This document shows positions 1 through 8,468 of a stretch of 64,000 nt of DNA, in pieces (positions within the stretch are counted from its first letter, which is position 1; every line of letters begins with the position of its first letter). The DNA is taken from assembly GCA_029061255.1 (NCBI GenBank), contig JAIDSL010000101.1:1-64000 (forward strand), written 5' to 3'. Source of the DNA: Muribaculaceae bacterium (GTDB taxonomy: Bacteria > Bacteroidota > Bacteroidia > Bacteroidales > Muribaculaceae). The notes beneath the pieces are model-generated. The model was given only the letters and a program-made list of their open reading frames with translations, did no database searches and had not been told where the DNA came from. A program made the position numbers and the translations under genes.

Positions 1-1329
1 CCTGCACACAGTACATTGCTGGCCCTGAGCCAGCTGGCGCAAAGCGCAATTTCTTTCCATGCCCCATCTGATTGGACATCATGGAGCATCATCGTGCTGA
101 TAGCCCTTATCTGCCTAATGCTCTCGGCTTTCGTTTCCGGCAGCGAGATATCTTATTTTGGTCTTTCGCAAGGAGATATAGAAGAACTTGAAGAAGACGA
201 AAGCCCGAATGCACAAAAGGCACTAAAGCTAATTAAGAATCCCGAGAAACTTTTAGCTACAATTTTGATAGCCAACAATCTTGTGAACATCACAATGGTT
301 GTGCTTCTTACATTTGCTATCAATCAAGTCGTGGTGTTCCACTCGGCAGTTGTAGGATTTCTCTTGCAAACCGTCTTGCTGACATTCCTTTTGCTTCTTT
401 TTGGAGAAATATTCCCAAAACTTGTGGCCCGCGGCCGAAGCATTAAATGGGCTCTCATGGCTGCCTCAGGCATTGGGTTCTTCTCGACTATATTCACTCC
501 CCTTTCTTCAATACTTGTCAAATCATCGGGCATCATCAATAAGGTAGTAGCTAAAAAGCAAGAAAACCTTACCACCGATGAGCTTGAAAAAGCTCTTGAG
601 ATCTCAGATCTCAAAGAAGGTAAAGACAAAGAAATGCTTGAAGGCATTCTCTCTTTTGGGGAAAAGGGAGCGAGTGAAATTATGATTTCACGCGTTGATG
701 TGACTGATATTGAGTATCATGCAGATTTCAAGGAGGTGGTCGATGTAATTGTGAAGTCAGGCTATAGCCGAATCCCCGTCTATGACCGCACACAAGACAC
801 TATCAAGGGTATCCTCTACTCAAAAGACCTCCTGCCCTATATTGGCACAGAAGATGAAAAATTCAGATGGCAGGCTTTGATCCGCGATGCATATTTCGTG
901 CCGGAGTCCCGTTCGCTCGATGATCTTCTCGAGGATTTCCGTACGAAGAAGATACATATGGCAATTGTAATCGATGAATATGGTGACACCCAGGGTATTG
1001 TGACACTGGAAGATGTGATAGAGGAGATCGTAGGTGAAATCGATGATGAATATGACGAAACCCAGAATCTTTACCGGAAAATTTCGCCCGACACGTATGT
1101 ATTTGACGCCAAGATACCTATCAGCGACTTCTGCCGCGTTACAGACACTGATGAAGAGGAATTAGGCGACATTGGGGATGCAGAGACACTTGCAGGATTG
1201 ATGCTTGAAATAAAAGGGGATTTCCCGGAAAACAAGGAATCATTGCAGCGTGGACCGTTCCGCTTCCTGATATTGCAGATGGAAAAGCATCGCATCACGA
1301 AGATCAGGGCATCCAAAATTAATGCATAA
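1..1329 (+). CDS. gldE: GldE-type CNNM/CBS/CorC membrane protein (5' end outside window)
   Basis: Membrane protein of the CNNM/CorC (hemolysin C-like) family, in the form called GldE in Bacteroidota. The frame is open to base 1; a TTG at 16 could start it, but the real start is probably just upstream, so it is treated as 5'-partial. Counting from the TTG, residues about 20-190 hold a DUF21 domain with several membrane segments. About 215-345 form a CBS pair (GYSRIPVYD, MAIVIDEYG) and about 355-437 a CorC/HlyC C-terminal domain. GldE was named for gliding but occurs widely in non-gliding gut Bacteroidales, so gliding should not be inferred. A phosphopantetheinyl transferase follows, as is common in the order. 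The last two codons and the stop lie inside a CATAATG-type repeat. Confidence 0.88.
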   Translation, partial: PAHSTLLALSQLAQSAISFHAPSDWTSWSIIVLIALICLMLSAFVSGSEISYFGLSQGDIEELEEDESPNAQKALKLIKNPEKLLATILIANNLVNITMVVLLTFAINQVVVFHSAVVGFLLQTVLLTFLLLLFGEIFPKLVARGRSIKWALMAASGIGFFSTIFTPLSSILVKSSGIINKVVAKKQENLTTDELEKALEISDLKEGKDKEMLEGILSFGEKGASEIMISRVDVTDIEYHADFKEVVDVIVKSGYSRIPVYDRTQDTIKGILYSKDLLPYIGTEDEKFRWQALIRDAYFVPESRSLDDLLEDFRTKKIHMAIVIDEYGDTQGIVTLEDVIEEIVGEIDDEYDETQNLYRKISPDTYVFDAKIPISDFCRVTDTDEEELGDIGDAETLAGLMLEIKGDFPENKESLQRGPFRFLILQMEKHRITKIRASKINA

Positions 1330-1390
1330 TTCATAATGCATAATGCTTAATTAGCTATGCTTAAGCTAAAGCAAGTCATAATGCATAATG
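1319..1390 (+). repeat. Heptamer array (CATAATG/CATAATT) with GCTAAAGCA tail
   Basis: Several 7-bp units, then a tail containing GCTAAAGCAAGTCATAATG, then further units. The array starts inside the gldE coding region and supplies its TAA stop (1327-1329). The same tail occurs at about 36298 and 40615, so this is one family of dispersed elements. Confidence 0.85.
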
Positions 1391-1468
1391 GAGGCAAGAT
1401 AAAAAAAAGGCCTATGAATTTTGCGTTGATCTATTTGCTTGTAGGTAATGAATGATGGAGAATTGAAC

Positions 1469-1499
1469 ATGAATTATGCATTATGAATTATGCATTAAA
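1469..1499 (-). repeat. Heptamer array, inverted orientation
   Basis: Units read CATTATG/AATTATG on the + strand, so this array is inverted relative to the one at 1319. The two bracket the gldE to phosphopantetheinyl transferase gap and could pair in RNA or single-stranded DNA. Confidence 0.8.
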
Positions 1500-1507
1500 T
1501 TAAGAAT

Positions 1508-2206
1508 ATGAGTGATTTTATGTATGAGAGGGAGATAGCACCGTGTGGAGTGGCTATCGAAGAGATATATGGGGCAGATGAGAAGTCGGCAAAGGTGTGG
1601 AAACTCTTTGCCATGCAAATCTTCTCTGAGGCTGAGGGTGATTATCGGGAGATTGACCATCTTGACAATGGCGCGCCAATACTTGACGGCATTCCACAGC
1701 GAATCTCTGTATCTCATACATCACACTGCCTCGTAGTAGCATCCCTGCCTAAAACTCCTGACATTGATCTTTCTTCAGTCAACCCGAGAACTGCCCTTGG
1801 AATTGATCTTGAAAAGTCAGACAGGGCACAAGTATTGAAGATAAGGGATAAATTCCTTTCTGCATCGGAGAAGGCTTTGCTTCCTGATATAGCAGACATA
1901 GAGAAAGCCACAGAAAAGGATATAAAAGAGAATATCCTTGCATGGACATGCAAGGAAGCTCTCTTCAAGGCAGACATGGGCATGGCTTCTGACTGGAAGG
2001 AGGATTACAGGATTATAGTTTTGCCAAAAATTGCATCGGATATGCGCTCGGCTACGCCGGAAAAGTATGGGAAAGGTGCTATCAAGGCAGCTGAAGGTGA
2101 GATGGAGATGATTCTCAGCTCATGGGAGTTTGAGGGGCACGTAGTGACGCTGGCATTTTCGGGGAAGATAGCAAAATATCAGCCAAAGCAGAGCCAAAGG
2201 CTCTGA
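1508..2206 (+). CDS. 4'-phosphopantetheinyl transferase superfamily protein
   Basis: Sfp/AcpT-type enzyme that moves the phosphopantetheine arm of CoA onto the serine of a carrier protein. The family signature is present: SVSHT near residue 68, GIDLE near 98 (Mg-binding acid), and WTCKEALFKADMG near 147 (W-x-x-KEA). At 232 residues it has the length of the Sfp-like group rather than the short AcpS. ATG is the first start after the inverted heptamer array, and no clear SD precedes it. Because it stands beside gldE and not beside a polyketide or peptide synthase, its likely substrate is the fatty-acid acyl carrier protein; that is inference. Confidence 0.85.
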   Translation: MSDFMYEREIAPCGVAIEEIYGADEKSAKVWKLFAMQIFSEAEGDYREIDHLDNGAPILDGIPQRISVSHTSHCLVVASLPKTPDIDLSSVNPRTALGIDLEKSDRAQVLKIRDKFLSASEKALLPDIADIEKATEKDIKENILAWTCKEALFKADMGMASDWKEDYRIIVLPKIASDMRSATPEKYGKGAIKAAEGEMEMILSSWEFEGHVVTLAFSGKIAKYQPKQSQRL

Positions 2207-2231
2207 CACCGGAACAAACCTTGACACTAAA

Positions 2232-3005
2232 TTACAATTTCTTTCCATTGACTCCTATGCCGAAGAGGGCGTAGTCGTAGTAGGCGGGGTCGTCAGGGCG
2301 GTATTGGCGGAGTACTTGCGTCAGCTCTTCCACGGCCTTGCGGTCGTCTTGCTTGCGGGTGAGGAGTCCGAGATCGCGTGCAGTATTGCCGACGTGCACG
2401 TCGAGAGGAATATAGAGCTTTGATTTCGGTATTGACTTCCATACTCCCATGTCCACGATTCCGTCATCGCGAACAAGCCAGCGAAGAGCCATATTTACGC
2501 GTTTTAGCGCAGTCTGCTTGAGATTATTGGGAAGACCTCTCTTTGAAGGAACGCCTCCATTGGCATCGGTGATAATCTTTTGCATTTCCTCTACCAATTT
2601 CCATGCCGGAGCCGCATCATCAGCAGCTTTTATTGCGGCGCTGAAGGCATCCAGACTATCGTAACGCTTATAAATCTCGCGAAGACCCGTCAGTAAATGT
2701 TGCAAATCGCGTGCAAAGAATGTGCGATGGATATTTTGCGACGGGTCAAGATCGAGATAACCTTCATCCATCACATAATTATACGGATCCTGCCCCATAA
2801 GTCCTAACAGTCGCTCTGCATCACGGCAAATCATGGTGCGTTTGCCCCATGCTATATGAGATGCGAGGAGAGAGACTATCTCTATGTCTTGCAATTTCTC
2901 AAATCTTCTTGGGAATTGGACCGGATCGTGTGCAATGAATTCCGGGCGGTTGATGAGATAAGCTTGCTCGTCTAAGAATTCTTTCATATTTTTTGGAGAA
3001 CTCAT
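2232..3005 (-). CDS. TIGR02757 (DUF2400) family protein
   Basis: Member of a family widespread in Bacteroidota with no established function. Recognisable parts are HDPVQFPRRF near residue 25, EIVSLLASHIAWGKR near 42, DVHVGNTARDLGLL near 202, and a closing segment (DDPAYYDYALFGIGV). The last parts are reminiscent of HhH-GPD DNA glycosylase-like folds, but I see no canonical catalytic Lys/Asp pair that I would defend. Its stop lies 25 bp from the stop of the convergent phosphopantetheinyl transferase gene. ATG at 3005 is preceded on its own strand by the palindromic repeat at 3012-3032. Confidence 0.82.
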   Translation of the reverse strand: MSSPKNMKEFLDEQAYLINRPEFIAHDPVQFPRRFEKLQDIEIVSLLASHIAWGKRTMICRDAERLLGLMGQDPYNYVMDEGYLDLDPSQNIHRTFFARDLQHLLTGLREIYKRYDSLDAFSAAIKAADDAAPAWKLVEEMQKIITDANGGVPSKRGLPNNLKQTALKRVNMALRWLVRDDGIVDMGVWKSIPKSKLYIPLDVHVGNTARDLGLLTRKQDDRKAVEELTQVLRQYRPDDPAYYDYALFGIGVNGKKL

Positions 3006-3011
3006 TTTTTC

Positions 3012-3032
3012 GGACGCACGAGCCGTGCGTCC
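3012..3032. repeat. GC-rich palindrome GGACGCACG-n3-CGTGCGTCC
   Basis: Perfect 9-bp arms around a 3-bp centre, followed by CCTACA. The 17-bp stretch beginning CCTACAAGATT (3032-3048) recurs at 3075-3091 over the end of the neighbouring gene. First of several copies in the window. Confidence 0.9.
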
Positions 3033-3075
3033 CTACAAGATTATTTGATTTTCAGATGTATGTGCTATGCTTGAC

Positions 3076-4581
3076 CTACAAGATTATTTGAATGGGTTCG
3101 GATTCGCGGTTGTTGCGGTCGAGGGCCGTAACAGCGAAGCGCATTCCTTTCACTTCAGATTCATCATCGTCTTCTGATACGAGATATTCCTTATTAGGTG
3201 TCATCAGCATGATTGCCTCCACGTTATCCAAGTCAAGTTCCTCATCCTCAAGGAATGAATATATCACAAAGCGTGTCTGGTCGGTGGCTTTCTGCATCTG
3301 TTTGTCAGCATCCCACTCAAGATATATTTTGCCATCTTTCTTTGCCATACGAAGGTTTTTGACCGGAGCCGGAGATTCTTTTGCACTTCCATAGGCCGGA
3401 GGAATCGCAACAGTGTTCTGGTGAACGAAGGCAAGTGAGTCAGCGACACCTTTCATGTTGCCGGTGACCCAATAACCATGCCACCACACATTTCCCTTGA
3501 TATTTGGTAACTCACGCGATAGCTTCACCTTTGTAGCAAGTTCATTAGAATCGCCTGCTCCAGGATCAGCATTATTCATCGTGCGCTGCACGTCTTGACC
3601 AATAAACACATCGACTCCATAGCAATTGTCGTTCCACCAATGGGCAAGATGCCGGCTCGGAGCAGCCTTGAAGTCGAGGGTCCAATATAGCTGAGGCGCA
3701 AGATAGTCAACCCATCCATTCTTAGCCCAAAGCAATACGTCGGCATAGAGACCGTCATAATTCTGCAAGCCATTCGAATCTGAGCCGCGTGGGTCAGTCT
3801 TTTTATTTCGCCATATGCCAAACGGGCTAACGCCAAACCGAACCCAAGGCTTTGTCTGCTTTATTGTCTGGTTCATTTGCTCAATCAGGAGGTCAACATT
3901 ATGGCGGCGCCAGTCCTCACGTTTCATTCCTCCACCAAATTTTGCATATGAAGCATCGTCAGGAATCTTCACTCCTGCCACCGGATATGGATAGAAATAA
4001 TCGTCGATATGGATAGCGTCCACGTCATAGCGCTTGGTGATGTCTTTGACCACTTCACATATATAGTCGCGGTTTTCCTGATATGCGGGATCGAAGAAAA
4101 TCTTCCCGTCATACTTGAAGAAACGCTCCGGATGCTTCTTTGAGATGTGATCAGCCGGGAGCACCTCTTTCGGGGAAGAAGTGACACGATATGGATTCAA
4201 CCAGGCATGAAGTTCCATGCCTCGCTTGTGGGCCTCTTCTATGGCAAATTCGAGGGGATCCCAAAGAGGAGCCGGGGCTACGCCTCGCTTGCCTGTGATC
4301 CAGCTCGACCATGGCTCTATCTCGCTTATATATGCGGCATCAGCCGTAGGACGCACCTGGAAAATCACTGCATTGCAACCTGTGCGGTGCAAGCGGTCAA
4401 TCTGGTCGGCGATATATGCCTTCAGCTGGGCACTACCCTTTTGCTGGGTGTTCATATATTGCGTCTGCCCTATGATATGGAGCCATGCACCGCGGAATTC
4501 ACGCTTGGGATTTGAAGCGGATGCATAAAATGGGATAAGGGAAAATAGCAGTACTATTTGGATTAAAAATTTAATCTTCAT
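3076..4581 (-). CDS. Secreted GHL10-type glycoside hydrolase-like protein
   Basis: Family of glycosyl-hydrolase-like proteins (DUF187/GHL10) with a TIM-barrel fold. Residues 1-22 are a signal peptide (hydrophobic, ending in ASA). The barrel begins at REFRGAWLH near 27. Typical motifs follow: CNAVIFQVRPTADAAY near 69, ELHAWLNPYR near 121, DAIHIDDYFYPYP near 186, and VDYLAPQLYW near 288. The last 100 residues form a separate beta-rich, Fn3-like domain. Related proteins are thought to act on peptidoglycan or other glycans in the periplasm or at the outer membrane; the substrate cannot be read here. The 501-residue length is usual. It is followed by the TIGR02757 gene on the same strand after 70 bp that hold a palindromic repeat. 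Confidence 0.85.
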   Translation of the reverse strand: MKIKFLIQIVLLFSLIPFYASASNPKREFRGAWLHIIGQTQYMNTQQKGSAQLKAYIADQIDRLHRTGCNAVIFQVRPTADAAYISEIEPWSSWITGKRGVAPAPLWDPLEFAIEEAHKRGMELHAWLNPYRVTSSPKEVLPADHISKKHPERFFKYDGKIFFDPAYQENRDYICEVVKDITKRYDVDAIHIDDYFYPYPVAGVKIPDDASYAKFGGGMKREDWRRHNVDLLIEQMNQTIKQTKPWVRFGVSPFGIWRNKKTDPRGSDSNGLQNYDGLYADVLLWAKNGWVDYLAPQLYWTLDFKAAPSRHLAHWWNDNCYGVDVFIGQDVQRTMNNADPGAGDSNELATKVKLSRELPNIKGNVWWHGYWVTGNMKGVADSLAFVHQNTVAIPPAYGSAKESPAPVKNLRMAKKDGKIYLEWDADKQMQKATDQTRFVIYSFLEDEELDLDNVEAIMLMTPNKEYLVSEDDDESEVKGMRFAVTALDRNNRESEPIQIIL

Positions 4582-4617
4582 TTAAGGTATCTATTCTGTA
4601 TTGACTTAATTTATTAA

Positions 4618-4638
4618 GGACGCACGAGCCGTGCGTCC
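4618..4638. repeat. GC-rich palindrome, second copy
   Basis: Same element as at 3012-3032, again followed by CCTACA. It lies in the 90-bp gap between the GHL10 gene and the S9 peptidase gene, downstream of the latter's stop. Its hairpin could work as a Rho-independent-like stop, but no T-tract follows on either strand. Confidence 0.85.
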
Positions 4639-4671
4639 CTACATTGTTATTCGGAAATTCAGAATTCACGA

Positions 4672-7215
4672 TCAGTCGCCATAGAGGGAGTCCCACCAGG
4701 AGGGATCGTCCTGGAGATGCTTGGCAAACCATGCCATTATGGTGGCGTGCCAAGGTTTACGCTTGTCGTGGTTGGTGATTATGTGGTTCTCACCGTCTAC
4801 CTGCACAAATTCTACATCGCGACCCAGAATGCGGAGGGCATTGAAGAGCTGTATGCTCTCCCCTATCGGCACATTGGTGTCGACACTGCCATGGAGAAGA
4901 AGGAGGGGAGTATGAATTTTATCTGCATTGAAAAGGGCTCCGTGCTTGGTGAAAAGATCCGGATTGGTCCAGGGATACGATTCGGGGGCAGCCACGGTAT
5001 TGTAGGAATATCCCCAGTTTCCTTCACCCCAATAGGATGTCACGTTGGAAATACCGGCATGCGAAGCCGCTGCTGCAAATATATCTGTCTTGGTCTGGAG
5101 ATATTCAGTCATGAATCCGCCATAGCTTGCACCAAGGCAGCCAATCTTCTTGTCGTTGACAAAGTCATGTGTACGGCAATATTCCTTGACTCCTTCAATA
5201 ATGTCATCAGCAGTGTAGTCGCCCCATGCATTAGCGTGCCGCGCAGAAAACTCCTGTCCATATCCATATGCACCCGAAGGATTGATCACAAGAGTGACAT
5301 ATCCGCGAGAAGCGAATATCTGCGGATCATATACGCTGAGATATCTCTGGCAAGGGGAACATCCACCATAGTAGTAGACGATCAAGGGATATTTCTTATT
5401 CGAGTCAAAGTCGGGAGGGAGCACCTGCATACAGTCAATCGTGGTTCCGTCAGGAGCCTTATAGCTCCATGAAGAAGACTCTCCTGTCTGCATATCGGGA
5501 TAATCGCGCGAATATGGATCATCTACCACACGGAGCTTCCCTGACTTAAGATCCATCAGCTCGCATCTGCCAGCATAGTGATAATCCGATCCTACAGCCG
5601 ACATCCATTTGTTTTCATCTGATCCAATTGAGAATCTGGATATGTAAGGCATTCCGAAGTCGAGCTTCGTGATATTTCCCGATTTGGGATCCATCTTATA
5701 GACATTGAGTGTGAAACCGGCGGAGGCACGGAAATACACCTGACCGTCAACGCTATTCCAGATTGGATATCCCTCGAGAGAAGGATTGAAATCGCGCGTC
5801 ATCGGACGCACTGATTTGTCGACTATGGTCATGATATAACCTTGAACATCATAATCGTTGCTATATTTGTGACCACCATTATTCTTTCCGATTCCTGCAA
5901 AAGCCTCCGGTCCACCTGTAAAGAACAGCTGCTTACCATCGGGGGAATAAATGCACGACTGCACATAGGGATCACCCTTCACGAGGGTATCAGTAGCAAG
6001 AGTATTCAGGTCAAGCTCTATGACATCGTTGAAGTAAAATGGGAATGCATCCATCTTCTCAGTCTGAGAGCCATAGACAAGCTTTCTTGAATCAGGGGAG
6101 ATATCATATACAGTGGTGGTGTTACCTCCATACGTAATTGGTTGTCTTATGCCTGTCTTAAGATCATATTTCTCAAGATAATATCTATTGCGGTGCCCGG
6201 CAAGGCGATCATCCGGCTCCCTGAGTAGCTTTACCGGACCAGCATCTTTAGGACCTTCAACATATTTATAGATAATCAGGAAACTGCAGTCCGGACTAAT
6301 GGTGAAGCTATCTTCCGGAAGTTCAGAAGCCATCAGGGTCTGCTTCTGCGTGGCTGCATCGAGAGAATATAAAGAATATGTCTTGTCAGTCTTCACGGTA
6401 TAAGCAAGCGTACTTCCCTTGGGCAACCAAAAGGCACCCCTCGGGAGGGAGGCATTCAGGGTTTTACCAGTGGAGCATTCTAAAAGTTCCGACCAAGCAC
6501 GGTGGTTATTCTCACCATACATGGTGGAATAGGAAAGTATCATATATTTTCCATCAGGAGAAATCGAAGCTCCGCTCACCCGTGTGCCCAATGCAGATTC
6601 ATCTACGCGGAAACGGGTTGTTGTCGCCGGTCCGGTAGCAATAGCCACACTCTCAAAGCCCTCATCAGGCTCAAACTCAAGCTCAATGCATGGAGCATCA
6701 GGATCGTCAGGGAAAGATATGAACGAAATAAAGAGATCAGCTGTCTCCCCCGGCTCAATTGTCATATTGGTCTTATCCCATGATGGAACGGAATCAGCCT
6801 GACTGATAGTCAGCAAACTTCCGTATGCATCAGACAACTCTGCCATCACATTTGATTTCAATCTAAGAGTTCCCTTCAGAAACCTATCGGGACGCATACG
6901 AGTGGCAAGAGTACGCAACACCGGGCCATTCTCCGATTTGGGGAAATGTACCGAAAATGCAGTGTCTGTCTTCACCTCAGTCCAATCGGCAGATGGCTTG
7001 TCGAGCTTTCTATTTACGCTCTTAAGCAGTTTATCATTGGAAAATGCATTCTTAGCAGCAAGCACGGAGTCTCCGGGCACAGCAGGAAGAAGAAGGCTCG
7101 TTTCTGGTGACACTTTAAAAATGTCAAACTTTACAGACGCGCTATCGCCCCTCACTCCGAGGAATGAGAAGGCGACAGCCGACGCGGCTAAAGCCGCTGT
7201 CAATTTATTGATCAT
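4672..7215 (-). CDS. S9-family serine peptidase (prolyl oligopeptidase/DPP-IV type)
   Basis: Exported serine peptidase with an N-terminal beta-propeller (about residues 100-590) and a C-terminal alpha/beta hydrolase domain. A short signal peptide ends near residue 22. The catalytic triad is visible: Ser697 in GASYGGF, Asp779 in LLLHGSVDTNVP, and His811 in GENHII. YYYGGCSPCQ marks the oxyanion region. WD-like propeller strands recur as SPDGKxxxxxS. Such enzymes cleave peptides from the N-terminus or after proline or acylated residues; the exact specificity is not readable. The start is only 3 bp after the stop of the FKBP-like lipoprotein gene, so the two are co-transcribed and probably translationally coupled. 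Confidence 0.88.
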   Translation of the reverse strand: MINKLTAALAASAVAFSFLGVRGDSASVKFDIFKVSPETSLLLPAVPGDSVLAAKNAFSNDKLLKSVNRKLDKPSADWTEVKTDTAFSVHFPKSENGPVLRTLATRMRPDRFLKGTLRLKSNVMAELSDAYGSLLTISQADSVPSWDKTNMTIEPGETADLFISFISFPDDPDAPCIELEFEPDEGFESVAIATGPATTTRFRVDESALGTRVSGASISPDGKYMILSYSTMYGENNHRAWSELLECSTGKTLNASLPRGAFWLPKGSTLAYTVKTDKTYSLYSLDAATQKQTLMASELPEDSFTISPDCSFLIIYKYVEGPKDAGPVKLLREPDDRLAGHRNRYYLEKYDLKTGIRQPITYGGNTTTVYDISPDSRKLVYGSQTEKMDAFPFYFNDVIELDLNTLATDTLVKGDPYVQSCIYSPDGKQLFFTGGPEAFAGIGKNNGGHKYSNDYDVQGYIMTIVDKSVRPMTRDFNPSLEGYPIWNSVDGQVYFRASAGFTLNVYKMDPKSGNITKLDFGMPYISRFSIGSDENKWMSAVGSDYHYAGRCELMDLKSGKLRVVDDPYSRDYPDMQTGESSSWSYKAPDGTTIDCMQVLPPDFDSNKKYPLIVYYYGGCSPCQRYLSVYDPQIFASRGYVTLVINPSGAYGYGQEFSARHANAWGDYTADDIIEGVKEYCRTHDFVNDKKIGCLGASYGGFMTEYLQTKTDIFAAAASHAGISNVTSYWGEGNWGYSYNTVAAPESYPWTNPDLFTKHGALFNADKIHTPLLLLHGSVDTNVPIGESIQLFNALRILGRDVEFVQVDGENHIITNHDKRKPWHATIMAWFAKHLQDDPSWWDSLYGD

Positions 7216-7218
7216 AGG

Positions 7219-7779
7219 TTATTTTGTATTTCCGGATACTTCATAGGCTTTTATAGCCTTGAGTTTAATATTGAATATAAGTGTCGAGTAGGGCATAATG
7301 CTTGAGCTCGTGGCAGCATAGCCCGCGTTTTGCGGAATGACACAGGTGACAGAGTCGCCCACGTGCATATTGGTGAGCATAGTCCAGAAGCCCACAATAA
7401 GTGAAGTCGGAGTGAAAGACCTGACACTATCCACTTCATAGAAGCTTGAGTCAAATACCACTCCATTATAATAAGAACCTTGATACACTATATCGCAAGT
7501 TGAATTGTCCATCGGCACAAGGTTGGAGGCTGTCAGGCTCCGGTCGTTGTGCCACTGGGCAAGTATACTGACACCCGGCGCCCAGACAGGAGTTATCTTC
7601 TCGAATACCTTCTTTCCGTCTGCGCCAACGGTATCCTGCATGCGGATGAAGTATGTATCATTCTCATTCTTCCATGCCGTGTAGTCGTATTTATCGTCGT
7701 CGTTTCCAAGGCATGAAGTGAGCCAAGGAGCGAGCAGAAGCGCCATCAGAGCCGGAAGGATATATTTTTTAATATTCAT
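7219..7779 (-). CDS. FKBP-type peptidyl-prolyl isomerase-like lipoprotein
   Basis: Small exported protein with a lipobox-like end of signal peptide (WLTSCLGN, Cys23), so probably outer-membrane anchored. The C-terminal half matches an FKBP fold in outline: YNGVVFDSSF, then FWTMLTNMHVGDSVTCVIP, then YSTLIFNIKLKAIK, which correspond to the G-x-x-FDSS, GD-x-x-x-x-IP and L-x-F-x-V-x-L strands. The usual P-x-SxL-x-F motif is degenerate (MPYSTLIFNI), so catalytic activity is uncertain. At 186 residues it is single-domain. Genes of this kind commonly sit next to glyS in Bacteroidales, as here with lemA between. It overlaps nothing and leads directly into the S9 peptidase gene. Confidence 0.8.
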   Translation of the reverse strand: MNIKKYILPALMALLLAPWLTSCLGNDDDKYDYTAWKNENDTYFIRMQDTVGADGKKVFEKITPVWAPGVSILAQWHNDRSLTASNLVPMDNSTCDIVYQGSYYNGVVFDSSFYEVDSVRSFTPTSLIVGFWTMLTNMHVGDSVTCVIPQNAGYAATSSSIMPYSTLIFNIKLKAIKAYEVSGNTK

Positions 7780-7801
7780 TATATTTTAAGGACTTAAAGA
7801 T

Positions 7802-7827
7802 CCTTAAGGCCCTTAAGGTCCTTAAGG
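7802..7827. repeat. Three tandem CCTTAAGG palindromes, 9-bp period
   Basis: CCTTAAGG occurs at 7802, 7811 and 7820, each one base after the last. It fills much of the 83-bp gap between lemA and the FKBP-like gene. Similar TTAAGG motifs occur near 40735-40750. Function unknown: it may be a small slippage array or a protein-binding site. Confidence 0.75.
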
Positions 7828-7862
7828 TCAAAATTTTATCTTTAATCTTAGATAACTTCAGA

Positions 7863-8462
7863 TTAGAATTCCACTTTCGGAGCCTTGTTTGCGCCGGCCT
7901 CTGCCTTGAATTGCTCCTTCTCCTTGAAGCCAAACCAGCCTGCATAGATGGTGGTCGGGAACTTCTTGATGGAAGTATTGTATTCTTTGACAGCCTGGGT
8001 GTAGCGTTCGCGCTCGGTGGCAATGCGGTTTTCCGTGCCCTCAAGCTGAGTCTGCAGGTCAATGAAGTTCTGGTTGGCCTTCAGGTCGGGGTAAGCTTCC
8101 TTCACGGCATTAACATAGATGTCGAGAGCACCTTTAAGCTTGCTTTGGGCTTCCTGATACTGCTGGATGTTCTGCTGCGGATTTTCTATAGCCTCAGCAG
8201 CATTGTAAGCCTCGGTCAAACCGCTGCGAGCCTGAGTCACCTTAATGAGTGTCTCGCTCTCATGCTCAGAATATCCTTTGACGGTATTCACGAGATTGGG
8301 GATGAGATCGGCACGGCGTTGGTATTGGTTCTCCACCTGAGCCCAAGCCTGGTCAACGGTCTGCTCCTTTTCGACGAGGGAGTTGTAGTTGCAGCTTGAG
8401 AGGGAAGACATCGCCATTATCGCCACGAAGGCTATGGCTATCTTGCTGATTATTTTTTTCAT
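7863..8462 (-). CDS. lemA: LemA family protein
   Basis: LemA proteins are small membrane-attached coiled-coil proteins of unclear role. This one has a signal or lipoprotein-type N-terminus (AIMAMSSLSSCNYN, Cys24) followed by the family's diagnostic segment NQYQRRADLIPNLVNTVKGY (near 46) and a long helical coiled coil. The conserved RERYTQAVKEYN and FP-x-x-x-x-A-x-x-FGFKEKEQF near the end complete the match. It starts 6 bp after the glyS stop and is surely in the same transcript. Length (199) is normal. Confidence 0.92.
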   Translation of the reverse strand: MKKIISKIAIAFVAIMAMSSLSSCNYNSLVEKEQTVDQAWAQVENQYQRRADLIPNLVNTVKGYSEHESETLIKVTQARSGLTEAYNAAEAIENPQQNIQQYQEAQSKLKGALDIYVNAVKEAYPDLKANQNFIDLQTQLEGTENRIATERERYTQAVKEYNTSIKKFPTTIYAGWFGFKEKEQFKAEAGANKAPKVEF

Positions 8463-8468
8463 ATCAAA

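Noticed and set aside
4717-5472. 251-codon open frame opposite the S9 peptidase
   Set aside because: Antisense shadow over the catalytic domain; no signal or motif of its own.
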